Below, in pieces: positions 51,195 through 58,601 of a stretch of DNA of 58,601 bases. The DNA is taken from NCBI RefSeq assembly GCF_003202035.1, contig NZ_QJKC01000020.1:1-58601 (forward strand), written 5' to 3'. The notes beneath the pieces are model-generated. The model was not told the DNA's origin. It saw only the letters and a list, made by a program, of their open reading frames with translations, and did no database searches. The DNA is from Aquitalea magnusonii. GTDB lineage: Bacteria > Pseudomonadota > Gammaproteobacteria > Burkholderiales > Chromobacteriaceae. The position numbers were made by a program, and so were the translations under genes. How positions within the stretch are numbered: the stretch's first letter is position 1; each line of letters begins with the position of its first letter.

Positions 51195-52099
51195 GGCTGG
51201 GTGGTGTGCAGGGACGCTGCCTTGCTGAGACGGTTGAAGTGCTGCTTGGCCAGCACCATGTCTTGCCAGGCCTTGGCCTTGTCCGGCAGATTGCGTAGCA
51301 GATAGGCCGGGTGATAGGTGGCAATCAGTGGAATGCCCTGATAGTGGTGCAACTGGCCGCGCAGCTTGCCGATGCTTTGCTCGGTCTGCAGCAGGGTTTG
51401 CACGGCAAAGCGGCCCAAGGCCAGAATCAGGGTGGGTTGCACATGGCGAATCTGCTGTTGCAGATAGTTGCTGCATGCCAGGATTTCAGCCGGAGCCGGG
51501 TTGCGATTGCCTGGTGGCCGGCATTTCAGCACATTGGCGATATAGACATCGTTTTCACGGTCCAGTCCGGCAGCCGCCAGCATATTGTCCAGCAGCTGGC
51601 CAGCCTTGCCGACAAAGGGCTGGCCTTGCCGGTCCTCCTGTTCGCCTGGGGCTTCGCCGATCAGCATCCAGCGTGCCTGCGGATTGCCACGGCCAAATAC
51701 GGTTTGGCTGCGGGTCTGGCAGAGCTGGCAGTTTTGGCAGTTTGCCACGGCTTGTTCCAGCTGTTCCCAACTGAGTTCCACCAGCGGCAGGGGCGCGGCA
51801 GCGGGCTGTTCCGCTATGGCAGTCACCGGAGCGGCTACTGATATGAGCTCAGGAGTGCTTGCCATGGCAGCAGGACTGGTCACCAGGAGCGGGGCCGCCA
51901 GCTGAGCATCGGCCTCCGTTACGGCGGTTATGGCGGGGGGGATTTCTGCCGCGGTGGCCGCAGACTGGCTGGCTTGCTGCTGTGCCAGTTGCCAAGCCTT
52001 GCGCTCCAGTTCGGCGGGATGCTGTTCAAACCAGCCGCTGCGGGCCTGCCATTGCGGGCCAAGGCCGATGGCCTGCTGGATAAAGCGGCTGCGGTTCAC
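51185..52099 (-). CDS. Uracil-DNA glycosylase, family 4 (Fe-S)
   Basis: The 304-residue product has a long Ala/Pro-rich N-terminal extension (~110 residues) before CQNCQLC, motif A GEAPGEQEDRQGQPFVGKAG, ANVLKCRPPGNRNP and motif B TYHPAYLLR. Cys pairs for a 4Fe-4S cluster are present. It removes uracil from DNA. It starts with GTG overlapping the rimI stop (GTGA). The extension is typical of Neisseriales/Burkholderiales homologues fused to unknown sequence. Confidence 0.93.
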   Translation of the reverse strand: MNRSRFIQQAIGLGPQWQARSGWFEQHPAELERKAWQLAQQQASQSAATAAEIPPAITAVTEADAQLAAPLLVTSPAAMASTPELISVAAPVTAIAEQPAAAPLPLVELSWEQLEQAVANCQNCQLCQTRSQTVFGRGNPQARWMLIGEAPGEQEDRQGQPFVGKAGQLLDNMLAAAGLDRENDVYIANVLKCRPPGNRNPAPAEILACSNYLQQQIRHVQPTLILALGRFAVQTLLQTEQSIGKLRGQLHHYQGIPLIATYHPAYLLRNLPDKAKAWQDMVLAKQHFNRLSKAASLHTTQPQP

Positions 52100-52533
52100 A
52101 GGCAGGCCTCCATCAGGATGGCGTGTTCGCGTTGACCATCGCCGCCAGCGTAGTAGTTTTTGCGCAGGCCGGACTCATGAAACCCGCAACGCAGATAGAG
52201 TGCCCGCGCCGGGGCATTGCTGGCGCGCACCTCCAGGAACAGCCGTTGACAACCCTGTTGCCGGAGATCCTGCATCAGGCCCTCCAGTAATTGTCGGCCC
52301 AGACCACGTCCCTGCTGCGGCGCGGCAATGACAATATTCAGCAGCTCGGCTTCATCCAGCACCGGCATCACCACGGCAAAGCCGGTTTCTGGCTGCTCAA
52401 GGCAGTAAAATGCGTGGCCGGCGTTGATGGAATCCTGGTAATTGCCTGCGCTCCAGCCATGCGCTGTTGCGGCAGCTTCCTGTGTGGCCAGGTCGTGGGC
52501 GGAGGCTGGATGGTAGCGGCGGACGCTGCTCAT
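52096..52533 (-). CDS. rimI: Ribosomal protein S18 alanine N-acetyltransferase RimI
   Basis: The 145-residue GNAT protein has LDEAELLNIVIAAPQQGRGL GRQLLEGLM (acetyl-CoA site) and LFLEVRASNAPARALYLRCG FHESGLRKNYY, the standard RimI arrangement. It overlaps tsaB by 4 bp, a conserved pair (tsaB-rimI). Confidence 0.95.
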   Translation of the reverse strand: MSSVRRYHPASAHDLATQEAAATAHGWSAGNYQDSINAGHAFYCLEQPETGFAVVMPVLDEAELLNIVIAAPQQGRGLGRQLLEGLMQDLRQQGCQRLFLEVRASNAPARALYLRCGFHESGLRKNYYAGGDGQREHAILMEACL

Positions 52534-53198
52534 CCCTTGAGTGCCTGTTGTTCGATCGAGGTCAGTGCCACTTTGTTGCGGACATACAGCAGCTCGGCCT
52601 CGCGCGGGTGTTGCATGGGGTAGCGACCGCTCTGTGCCAGCGCGATGTGGGCGCTGGCATCGGCGCGCAGCACGCCGCTATGGCGAATGTGCTCACGTTG
52701 TCCTGCCAGCAGGGCGGGGTAGTTTTCAAAACCATCGCCGGCTACCTGGGTGATGCCGTCTGGCAAGACCACCGCCTGGGGGTCCTGCAGGGTGATCGGT
52801 CCCAGGCGTTGCCAGTGCGGGCCGGTCTGGTAGACCGCGCAATACACTTGCTGCATGCGCGCATCCAGGCAGACCAGCAACTGGTCGGCTGCGCTTTGCT
52901 GGGCGACGGCATCCAGCGTGGGAATGCCGATGACCGGCAGTCCCGCGGAAAAAGCCAGTCCTTGTGCCAGGCCGCAGGCAATGCGCAGGCCGGTAAAGGA
53001 ACCCGGTCCCTGACCGAAGACGATGGCGTCCAGCGCAGTGAGCTTGATGCCGGCCTGTTTTAACAGCGTATCGATTTCCGGCAGGGTGCGTTCCGCGTGT
53101 TTTTGTCCCATCTCCTCATGAAAGGCGTGCATTTCGCCGTCCAGGCTGAGGGCCAGGGACAAATAACTGCTGGAGGTATCAATGGCTAACAGTTTCAT
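52530..53198 (-). CDS. tsaB: tRNA threonylcarbamoyladenosine protein TsaB
   Basis: The 222-residue product begins MKLLAIDTSSSYLSLALSLD and has QGPGSFTGLRIACGLAQGLA, diagnostic for TsaB. It partners TsaD and TsaE in t6A synthesis of tRNA. The longer start at 53231 is rejected. No clear ribosome site is visible before 53198. Confidence 0.96.
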   Translation of the reverse strand: MKLLAIDTSSSYLSLALSLDGEMHAFHEEMGQKHAERTLPEIDTLLKQAGIKLTALDAIVFGQGPGSFTGLRIACGLAQGLAFSAGLPVIGIPTLDAVAQQSAADQLLVCLDARMQQVYCAVYQTGPHWQRLGPITLQDPQAVVLPDGITQVAGDGFENYPALLAGQREHIRHSGVLRADASAHIALAQSGRYPMQHPREAELLYVRNKVALTSIEQQALKG

Positions 53199-53231
53199 CG
53201 AGGGGTTCGGAACCGGCTGAAGGGCTGGCAA

Positions 53232-54455
53232 TTATAAGCCCAGATCCTCTACCCAGGCGAGTGCGGCGACATGGGCCTGGTTGAGCTGGTCGGCGCTCAG
53301 CTGCAGCCGTGCCGACAGTTCGACCACCCCGGCCAGCTGGCCATCTTCGCAGCTGCAGGTCAGTTGCAGCAGGGCACCCATCTGCCCCTTGCGTTCCGAC
53401 AGGGCTTCGATCAGGGGCAGCGGCAATTGCAAGTGCTCCAGGATATTGGCCATGGGCATGTCGAATAGTACATCGAGCAGACTGAACATGCCGACGATGA
53501 ACAAATTGTCACACTCGTCATGATGCAGCCCCAGTTGCTCTCCCAGTAATTCCATGAAGCGGCCCCGGGTCACGGCGGTTTTCTGCAGGGCCGGTGGCGC
53601 ACGGCCATCATCGGAGGCGGTGACCAGCAGCAGGGTCAGCCAGCGGTAGAGCTTTTTGTAACCCAGTACGGTGACTGCGTGCGAGAAGGAGCTGATGGTA
53701 GTGTTCAGCCCGGCAGCGGCCGAATTGACATAGCGCAGCAGTTTGAAGGACAGCGCCACATCGCGCTTGAGGATCTGCTCCACCTGACGCAGGTCCGCAT
53801 CCATGCGCAGCAGGTTGAGCAGCTCCAGCGCATTGCTGAAGGTGGGGTGAATCACCCGTGCCGACAGGGTTTCCGGCTTGGCGAAGTAGTAGCCCTGAAA
53901 GCCATCCATGCCCAGTTCCTTGCACAGATGGTATTGCTCGTGGGTTTCCACCCGCTCGGCAATACGGATCACCGGATAGCTGCGCAAGCGGGCAGCCAGA
54001 ACCTGGAAGTGATTGGTATTGCGGTTCTGGATATCCAGCTTGACGTAGTTGGCGAACTCCAGAAAGGCGGCGGACTGGGCCTCGAAGGAGAAATCATCCA
54101 GGGCAATGCCAAAACCCAGCGACCGCAGATGGCGCGCCCGTGACAGCAATTCACTGGAGGCGCTGATGTCGGGGGCGATATCCAGAATCACCCGGCGTGG
54201 TGGCAGCAACTCCAGAAAATCGCTGGTGAGCATGGCTTCACCCACATTGATGAAGGCCAGCTTGTTGCCGATCAGCCAGCTGGTACCCATATTGTTCAGG
54301 GTATTCACCAATACCTGGGTATCCGCCTGCAGCTCGCTGTGTGGCCCTGCCGAATTGGCTTCCTCGCTTGCACGAAAAAGCAGCTCATACCCGATGAGCT
54401 GCTGGTTACGGTTCAATACCGGTTGTCGGCCAATGAAGGCGCTTTGTGAGGTCAT
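53232..54455 (-). CDS. EAL-HDOD signalling protein with degenerate EAL domain
   Basis: In this 407-residue product the N-terminal EAL-like part (FIGRQPVLNRNQQLIGYELL FRA, LGFGIALDDFSF) has ELL instead of EAL and lacks acidic metal-binding residues, so it is predicted not to hydrolyse cyclic di-GMP. The C-terminal HDOD part (ILKRDVALSFKLLRYVNSAA) is complete. This YuxH-like architecture is found in regulatory proteins of motility and biofilm control. It lies just downstream of cheA. Confidence 0.9.
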   Translation of the reverse strand: MTSQSAFIGRQPVLNRNQQLIGYELLFRASEEANSAGPHSELQADTQVLVNTLNNMGTSWLIGNKLAFINVGEAMLTSDFLELLPPRRVILDIAPDISASSELLSRARHLRSLGFGIALDDFSFEAQSAAFLEFANYVKLDIQNRNTNHFQVLAARLRSYPVIRIAERVETHEQYHLCKELGMDGFQGYYFAKPETLSARVIHPTFSNALELLNLLRMDADLRQVEQILKRDVALSFKLLRYVNSAAAGLNTTISSFSHAVTVLGYKKLYRWLTLLLVTASDDGRAPPALQKTAVTRGRFMELLGEQLGLHHDECDNLFIVGMFSLLDVLFDMPMANILEHLQLPLPLIEALSERKGQMGALLQLTCSCEDGQLAGVVELSARLQLSADQLNQAHVAALAWVEDLGL

Positions 54456-54480
54456 TAAAACTTGCCAGTTCTGGTTTTTC

Positions 54481-56448
54481 TTATACGGAGATCAACTCCG
54501 AGGTCCGGACTTGGCCATTGGTGCCATCGCTGGAGCTGAGCAGGTCTTCCATATCCAGCACCAGTACCACCGAGCCGTCGCCAGACAGTGTGGCACCGGC
54601 CACACCCTTCGGACGAATATTCTGCAGCGGTTTGATGACCACATCATCACGACCGACAAAGGAGTCGATGGCCAGAATGAAGGACTTCTCGGCCGACTGC
54701 ATCAGCACGCCAAAGTAGGGCTTCTGTGTCGGTTCCCAGCCAAGCAGGCCGGCCAGGGTGCGCAGCGGCAGGATTTCGTCGCGTACCACGATGGTGGGCT
54801 TGCCGGAGACTTCCTGAATGGCGTTCGGATCGATGGTGATGATCTCGCGCACCATGGCCAGCGGTACGGCAAACGGCTGGTTGCAGGCACGGACCACCAG
54901 TACCGGCAGAATGGCCAGGGTCAGCGGCAGCGAGATGCTGATGCGGGTGCCTTCGCCCGGCAGCGAGTTGATGTCGATGCGGCCGTTGAGTTTCTGGATA
55001 TTGGTCCGCACCACATCCATGCCCACGCCACGGCCGGAAACGCTGGAAATCTGGTCCTTGGTGGAGAAACCCGGCATGAAGATGAGTTGCAGGCACTGCT
55101 TTTCGTCCAGACCGTTGGCGGTTTCCTGATCGATCAGGCCTTTTTCGATGGCCTTGCGACGCAGGGCGTCCGGGTTCATGCCCTTGCCGTCGTCGGTGAT
55201 TTCGATCTGGATATGATCGCCCACCTGTTCGGCGGTCAGCTGGATCAGCGATTGCGGCTTCTTGCCAGCGGCAATACGTTCTTCCGGCGACTCGACACCA
55301 TGGTCAACCGCATTGCGCACCAGGTGGACCAGCGGATCGTTCAGATCTTCGATCATGGTCTTGTCCAGCTCGGTTTCTTCACCGGACAGTACCAGTTCCA
55401 CTTCCTTGCCCAGTTGACGAGCCAGGTCGCGTGCCAGGCGCGGGTACTTCTGGAACAGGCGGCCGATAGGCTGCATGCGGGTCTTCATCACCGCGTTCTG
55501 CAGGTCACCCACCAGCAGGTCGAGCTGGCTGATGGCTTCGTCCAGCGAGCGCAGGGTGTTGCCGTCGCGATTGCCCTGCAGGATTTCCGTGCGCAGGGTG
55601 GTCAGGCGGTTCTTGGTGAGGCCGATTTCGCCGGACAGGTTGAGCACCATGTCCAGGCGTACCGTATCGATACGGATGGTGTTTTCCTGCGGGCCACTGC
55701 TGTTGCCGGCGCTGCTGGGCTGCTTGTTGGCCACCGCCTTGCTGGCAGGTTTGGCTGCGGGAATGTGTTCTGCGGCGGGCAGCAGTTCCTGTACCGGTGT
55801 GCTGACAACGGCGGCAACTGCTGCGGCCGGTGCTGCGCTTGCTGCCGGCGCCGGTGCAGGTGCGGCTGCCGGGGCAGGCTGTGCGGTGGCCGCTTGCGGC
55901 ACGATGGCCTGATGCAGGGCATTCCAGTCAGGACCGTCTGTGGCAGCAGCAGGAGCAGGAGCCGGCGCCGGGCTGGCCACGGCTTGCACCGCCGGAGCCG
56001 CTGCCACTGCGGCAGGCGCCGGGGCAGGGGCGGGCGCGGCGGCCTTGCCGGGCATCTCGCCGGCCAGTACGGCATCCAGTGCATTGAGTACATCGGCATC
56101 GGCATCCGCCACCATCAGGCCCTGGCCCAGGGTGCCGAACATGTCGCGCACAATGCCGGTTGCATCCAGAATCACGTCCATCACTTCCGGCGTGATGTGG
56201 AGTTCGCCATTGCGCAGCTTGTCGAACAGGTTTTCGGTGCGATGGCACAGGTTGACCATCGGACCCACGTTCAGAAAGCCAGCTCCGCCCTTGATGGTGT
56301 GGAAACCCCGGAAAATGTCATTGAGCAGTGCCTTGTCTTCAGGACGCTTTTCCAGTTCCACCAGCTTGTTGTCCACATCGGACAGCAGATCGGTGGATTC
56401 CATCAGGAAGTCTTGTAGCAGTTCTTCCATGCCGCCAAAATCGCTCAT
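54481..56448 (-). CDS. cheA: Chemotaxis histidine kinase CheA
   Basis: The 655-residue product has an Hpt domain with FRGFHTIKGGAGFL (His50), an Ala/Pro-rich linker of about 130 residues, a dimerisation region, a kinase domain (N box HLVRNAVDHGVES, G1 DDGKGMN, F box GFSTKDQISSVSGRGVGMDV) and a CheW-like C-terminus. No P2 CheY-binding domain is obvious; the linker replaces it. It autophosphorylates and feeds CheY and CheV. It follows cheZ and cheY. Confidence 0.97.
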   Translation of the reverse strand: MSDFGGMEELLQDFLMESTDLLSDVDNKLVELEKRPEDKALLNDIFRGFHTIKGGAGFLNVGPMVNLCHRTENLFDKLRNGELHITPEVMDVILDATGIVRDMFGTLGQGLMVADADADVLNALDAVLAGEMPGKAAAPAPAPAPAAVAAAPAVQAVASPAPAPAPAAATDGPDWNALHQAIVPQAATAQPAPAAAPAPAPAASAAPAAAVAAVVSTPVQELLPAAEHIPAAKPASKAVANKQPSSAGNSSGPQENTIRIDTVRLDMVLNLSGEIGLTKNRLTTLRTEILQGNRDGNTLRSLDEAISQLDLLVGDLQNAVMKTRMQPIGRLFQKYPRLARDLARQLGKEVELVLSGEETELDKTMIEDLNDPLVHLVRNAVDHGVESPEERIAAGKKPQSLIQLTAEQVGDHIQIEITDDGKGMNPDALRRKAIEKGLIDQETANGLDEKQCLQLIFMPGFSTKDQISSVSGRGVGMDVVRTNIQKLNGRIDINSLPGEGTRISISLPLTLAILPVLVVRACNQPFAVPLAMVREIITIDPNAIQEVSGKPTIVVRDEILPLRTLAGLLGWEPTQKPYFGVLMQSAEKSFILAIDSFVGRDDVVIKPLQNIRPKGVAGATLSGDGSVVLVLDMEDLLSSSDGTNGQVRTSELISV

Positions 56449-56492
56449 ATTCTCACCCCGCTTATGCCGCTAACACGTTCACCGCTTTTTGT

Positions 56493-57245
56493 TTAGAAGC
56501 CCAGGCTTTCCAGCAGGTCGTCGACCTGCTGCTGGCTGGACACCACGTCCGTTCTGCCCTCCGGATTGACCACCGGACCATTCAGCAGATTGCTGTCCAG
56601 CTCGGCTTTCTTCGAATCCGGAGAGAATTCGATCAGGAAGGCCACCAGTTCCGTTTCCAGTATATGCACCATATCCATCATTTTCTTGATGACTTGGCCG
56701 GTAAGGTCCTGGAAGTCTTGCGCCATCACGATTTCCAGCAACTGGGTATTGGTAGCCTGGGTTTGTTTCGGAACATGGCCGAGGTACTGACGGGTCTCCT
56801 CGGCAAGGTTCTTGAATTCGGCAGTCGACAGCTGGTTGGCATAGAGCAGGTTCCAGCGTTCCGACAGCAGCCTGGCACGACTTTCCAGATCATCCTGATA
56901 GGGTTTGGCCAGGTCGGTGGCATTGAGCACCCGTTCGGCCGCACTTTCCGTCAGCGAGGCGATGTAGCTCAGCCTGTCCTTGGCATCGGGAATGGCGTCT
57001 GCCACCTTTTCCAGTGATTTGTCATAGCCCAGATCGCGCAGCGCGTCGTGCATCTTTCGTGTCAACTGGCCAATCTGTTCGTACATGACCGCGGTACTGG
57101 TTTCGTTGCTGGCTGCCGTGCTTGCCGACCCAGCCGATGTGGTCGAGATTGCTTCTGGTTCTTTTTGCTGTTGCTGACTGGCAATGCTGTCAAACAATGC
57201 TTCGAGATCCGGTGAATCTCCACTTTCCAGAATGTGATCCGGCAC
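56493..57245 (-). CDS. cheZ: CheZ phosphatase
   Basis: The 250-residue product starts at GTG 57245 behind AGGAGAGG. It shows the CheZ long helical hairpin (QTIGQLTRKMHDALRDLGYD-like) and the active-site segment AQDFQDLTGQVIKKMMDMV containing the conserved Asp/Gln. A C-terminal CheY-binding peptide is present (SQQQVDDLLESLGF). It dephosphorylates CheY. It is next to cheY in the same direction. Confidence 0.94.
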   Translation of the reverse strand: MPDHILESGDSPDLEALFDSIASQQQQKEPEAISTTSAGSASTAASNETSTAVMYEQIGQLTRKMHDALRDLGYDKSLEKVADAIPDAKDRLSYIASLTESAAERVLNATDLAKPYQDDLESRARLLSERWNLLYANQLSTAEFKNLAEETRQYLGHVPKQTQATNTQLLEIVMAQDFQDLTGQVIKKMMDMVHILETELVAFLIEFSPDSKKAELDSNLLNGPVVNPEGRTDVVSSQQQVDDLLESLGF

Positions 57246-57299
57246 GATAGCCTCTCCTCAGTGCTGACTAGGCAAGTTTGTTTGCTATGTTTGTTCGTT

Positions 57300-57689
57300 T
57301 TACTTGTTCATGGTCTGGAAGATCTTGTTCATCTTTTCTTCCAGTGTGGCAGCCGTGAACGGTTTGACGATGTAACCACTGGCGCCGGCCATGGCGGCTT
57401 CGATGATGTTTTCCCGCTTGGCTTCGGCGGTAATCATCATGAAGGGCAGATGCTTGATCTGCTGGTCGGCGCGTACTGCTTTCAGCAACTCGATGCCGGT
57501 CATGTTCGGCATGTTCCAGTCGGAAACGATAAAGTCGAAATGCTGCGTTTTCAGCTTGTGCAAGGCAACCTGGCCGTCTTCGGCTTCATCCACATTGGTG
57601 AAGCCCAACTCTTTCAGCAGGTTGCGAACAATTCTTCTCATGGTCGAGAAATCGTCCACAACGAGGAATCGCATGTTTTTATCTGGCAT
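57300..57689 (-). CDS. cheY: Chemotaxis response regulator CheY
   Basis: The 129-residue product has all key residues at E. coli CheY positions: D12, D13, phosphoacceptor D57 (IVSDWNMP), T87 (MMITAEA) and K109 (YIVKPF). It binds the flagellar switch when phosphorylated. It sits between cheV and cheZ. Confidence 0.98.
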   Translation of the reverse strand: MPDKNMRFLVVDDFSTMRRIVRNLLKELGFTNVDEAEDGQVALHKLKTQHFDFIVSDWNMPNMTGIELLKAVRADQQIKHLPFMMITAEAKRENIIEAAMAGASGYIVKPFTAATLEEKMNKIFQTMNK

Positions 57690-57740
57690 CTGGGTAGGTC
57701 CTGAAATGTCGGTATTCCATTGAGCCGTTGATTTTAACGG

Positions 57741-58601
57741 TTACCTCTGCAGGAATGGAATCAAAGTTTCAGCCAGTATTGCCGGATCGAATTTGGCAAC
57801 ATAGGCATCGACACCCACGCTGGAACCCATCGCCTTGTTGGCGTTGGAGGACAGCGAGGAGTGCATGATAACCGGGATGCCTTTGAAGCGGACATCGGAT
57901 TTGATCAGTTTGGTCAGGACATAACCGTCCATTTCCGGCATTTCCGCATCCACCAGAATGATCTTCAGATAGTCGTGCAGCGACTCGTCTTCGCCCCAGC
58001 TGCGGCTGGCCAGCACTTGCAGGCGTTCCCAGGCTTCGCGGCCATTGGTGGCCTGCTGGAACTTGATGCCCATCTTTTCCAGCACGCTGGTGATTTCCTT
58101 GCGCGCCACCACCGAGTCGTCGACGAAGAACAGGTACTGGTCGGTTTCCAGCTGTGCCTGCGGAATGTCCGGCAGCCGCGGTTCACCCACCACGGTGGCC
58201 AGAATCTGTTCCACGTCCAGAATGGAAACCAGCTTGCCGTCTTCCAGTTCGGTAATGGCGGTGATCAGATTGGAGTTGGTGGTGGTGCTCATCATGTTTT
58301 CCGGGGCGCGTACCCGGTCCCAGTCGACGCGGATGATGCGGTCGACCGAATCCACCAGGAAAGCCTGGGTGCTCTTGTTGAATTCGGTGACGATCATGGT
58401 GTCGAATTTGCGACCGCTTTGTTCCGAGCCGACGAAACGTGCCAGCGAAATCACCGGGATGATGTTGCCGCGCAAGGACAGCACGCCCTGCACACCAAAG
58501 GGCATGTTGGGGGTTTTGGTGATGGCCGGCGTCTGCGATACCTCGCGCACCTTGAATACATTGATGCCGAAGGTTTCGCGGGTACCCAGCGAAAACAGCA
58601 G
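57741..58601 (-). CDS. cheV: CheV-type coupling protein (5' end outside window)
   Basis: The open frame runs to the right edge without a start. The visible 286 residues are a CheW-like domain (LFSLGTRETFGINVFKVREV, GVLSLRGNIIPVISLARFVG) followed by a receiver domain (FFVDDSVVARKEITSVLEKM, ILVDAEMPEMDGYVLTKLIK). It couples receptors to CheA with a phosphorylatable buffer domain. Only the first ~15-20 residues are missing. Confidence 0.95.
   Translation of the reverse strand: MLFSLGTRETFGINVFKVREVSQTPAITKTPNMPFGVQGVLSLRGNIIPVISLARFVGSEQSGRKFDTMIVTEFNKSTQAFLVDSVDRIIRVDWDRVRAPENMMSTTTNSNLITAITELEDGKLVSILDVEQILATVVGEPRLPDIPQAQLETDQYLFFVDDSVVARKEITSVLEKMGIKFQQATNGREAWERLQVLASRSWGEDESLHDYLKIILVDAEMPEMDGYVLTKLIKSDVRFKGIPVIMHSSLSSNANKAMGSSVGVDAYVAKFDPAILAETLIPFLQR

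Noticed and set aside
54049-56418. 789-codon open frame on the plus strand
   Set aside because: Antisense to cheA; low-complexity Arg/Gly/Cys stretches mirror the Ala/Pro linker of CheA, so it is a shadow.

Overview
The right third of the window (about 40,089-58,601) is ordinary bacterial chromosome. It carries guaA, smpB, ratA/rnfH, ftsB-eno-kdsA-pyrG, rpmB-rpmG, tsaB-rimI-udg and a cheV-cheY-cheZ-cheA cluster. Gene content, gene order and protein character suggest a betaproteobacterium of the Neisseriales, probably family Chromobacteriaceae (Chromobacterium/Aquitalea/Vogesella type). This is judged by eye, not by a database search. The left two thirds (1 to about 40,088) is one side of a temperate contractile-tailed prophage (myovirus morphology). 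It is integrated at the 3' end of guaA by a P4-type tyrosine recombinase. The far prophage end, including the rest of the tail fibre, any lysis genes and the other attachment site, lies beyond position 1.

Prophage layout. Late genes run leftward on the minus strand from 20,882 to 1: small and large terminase, portal, scaffold, major capsid, connector genes, tail terminator-like protein, DUF2635 protein, sheath, tube, tail chaperone with a clear -1 frameshift signal, tape measure, LysM protein, hub, spike, wedge, J, gp48-like and tail fibre. Two plus-strand cargo cassettes interrupt this block. One, between tape measure and gp10-like genes, encodes a small membrane protein and a secreted protein. 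The other, upstream of the terminase genes, encodes a clear AcrIF11-like anti-CRISPR and a small putative DNA-binding protein with its own promoter. A leftward early operon (28,468 to 22,055) runs cro-like regulator, CII-like regulator, a cytosine methyltransferase with five internal repeats, a PAPS-reductase/DndC-like enzyme, a DUF1376 replication protein, a DUF6475 protein, RusA, and a late-regulator candidate. It ends at a perfectly duplicated 56-bp unit carrying terminator hairpins.

The immunity region (28,469-31,130) has a CI-like repressor without a protease domain and two further HTH regulators. It also holds a 600-bp A+T-rich, gene-free stretch packed with perfect palindromes and a run of seven 10-bp repeats, and a promoter with three operators exactly 21 bp apart. 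The same operator sequence recurs between cro and the repressor. A rightward operon (31,165-38,570) follows: three small proteins, a Cas4-like exonuclease, a RecT-type annealing protein, a protein ending in an FtsK-gamma domain, coiled-coil and zinc-finger proteins, a RecF/SbcC-like ATPase, small proteins and an AlpA/excisionase. The convergent integrase and its arm-site array adjoin guaA.

How it works together (inference): the repressor set holds both early operons off through shared operators. On induction the leftward operon supplies replication and DNA modification and, through its last gene, probably opens the late operon past the tandem terminators. The rightward operon supplies recombination and excision. 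The anti-CRISPR cassette has independent transcription and would protect the phage against type I-F CRISPR hosts.
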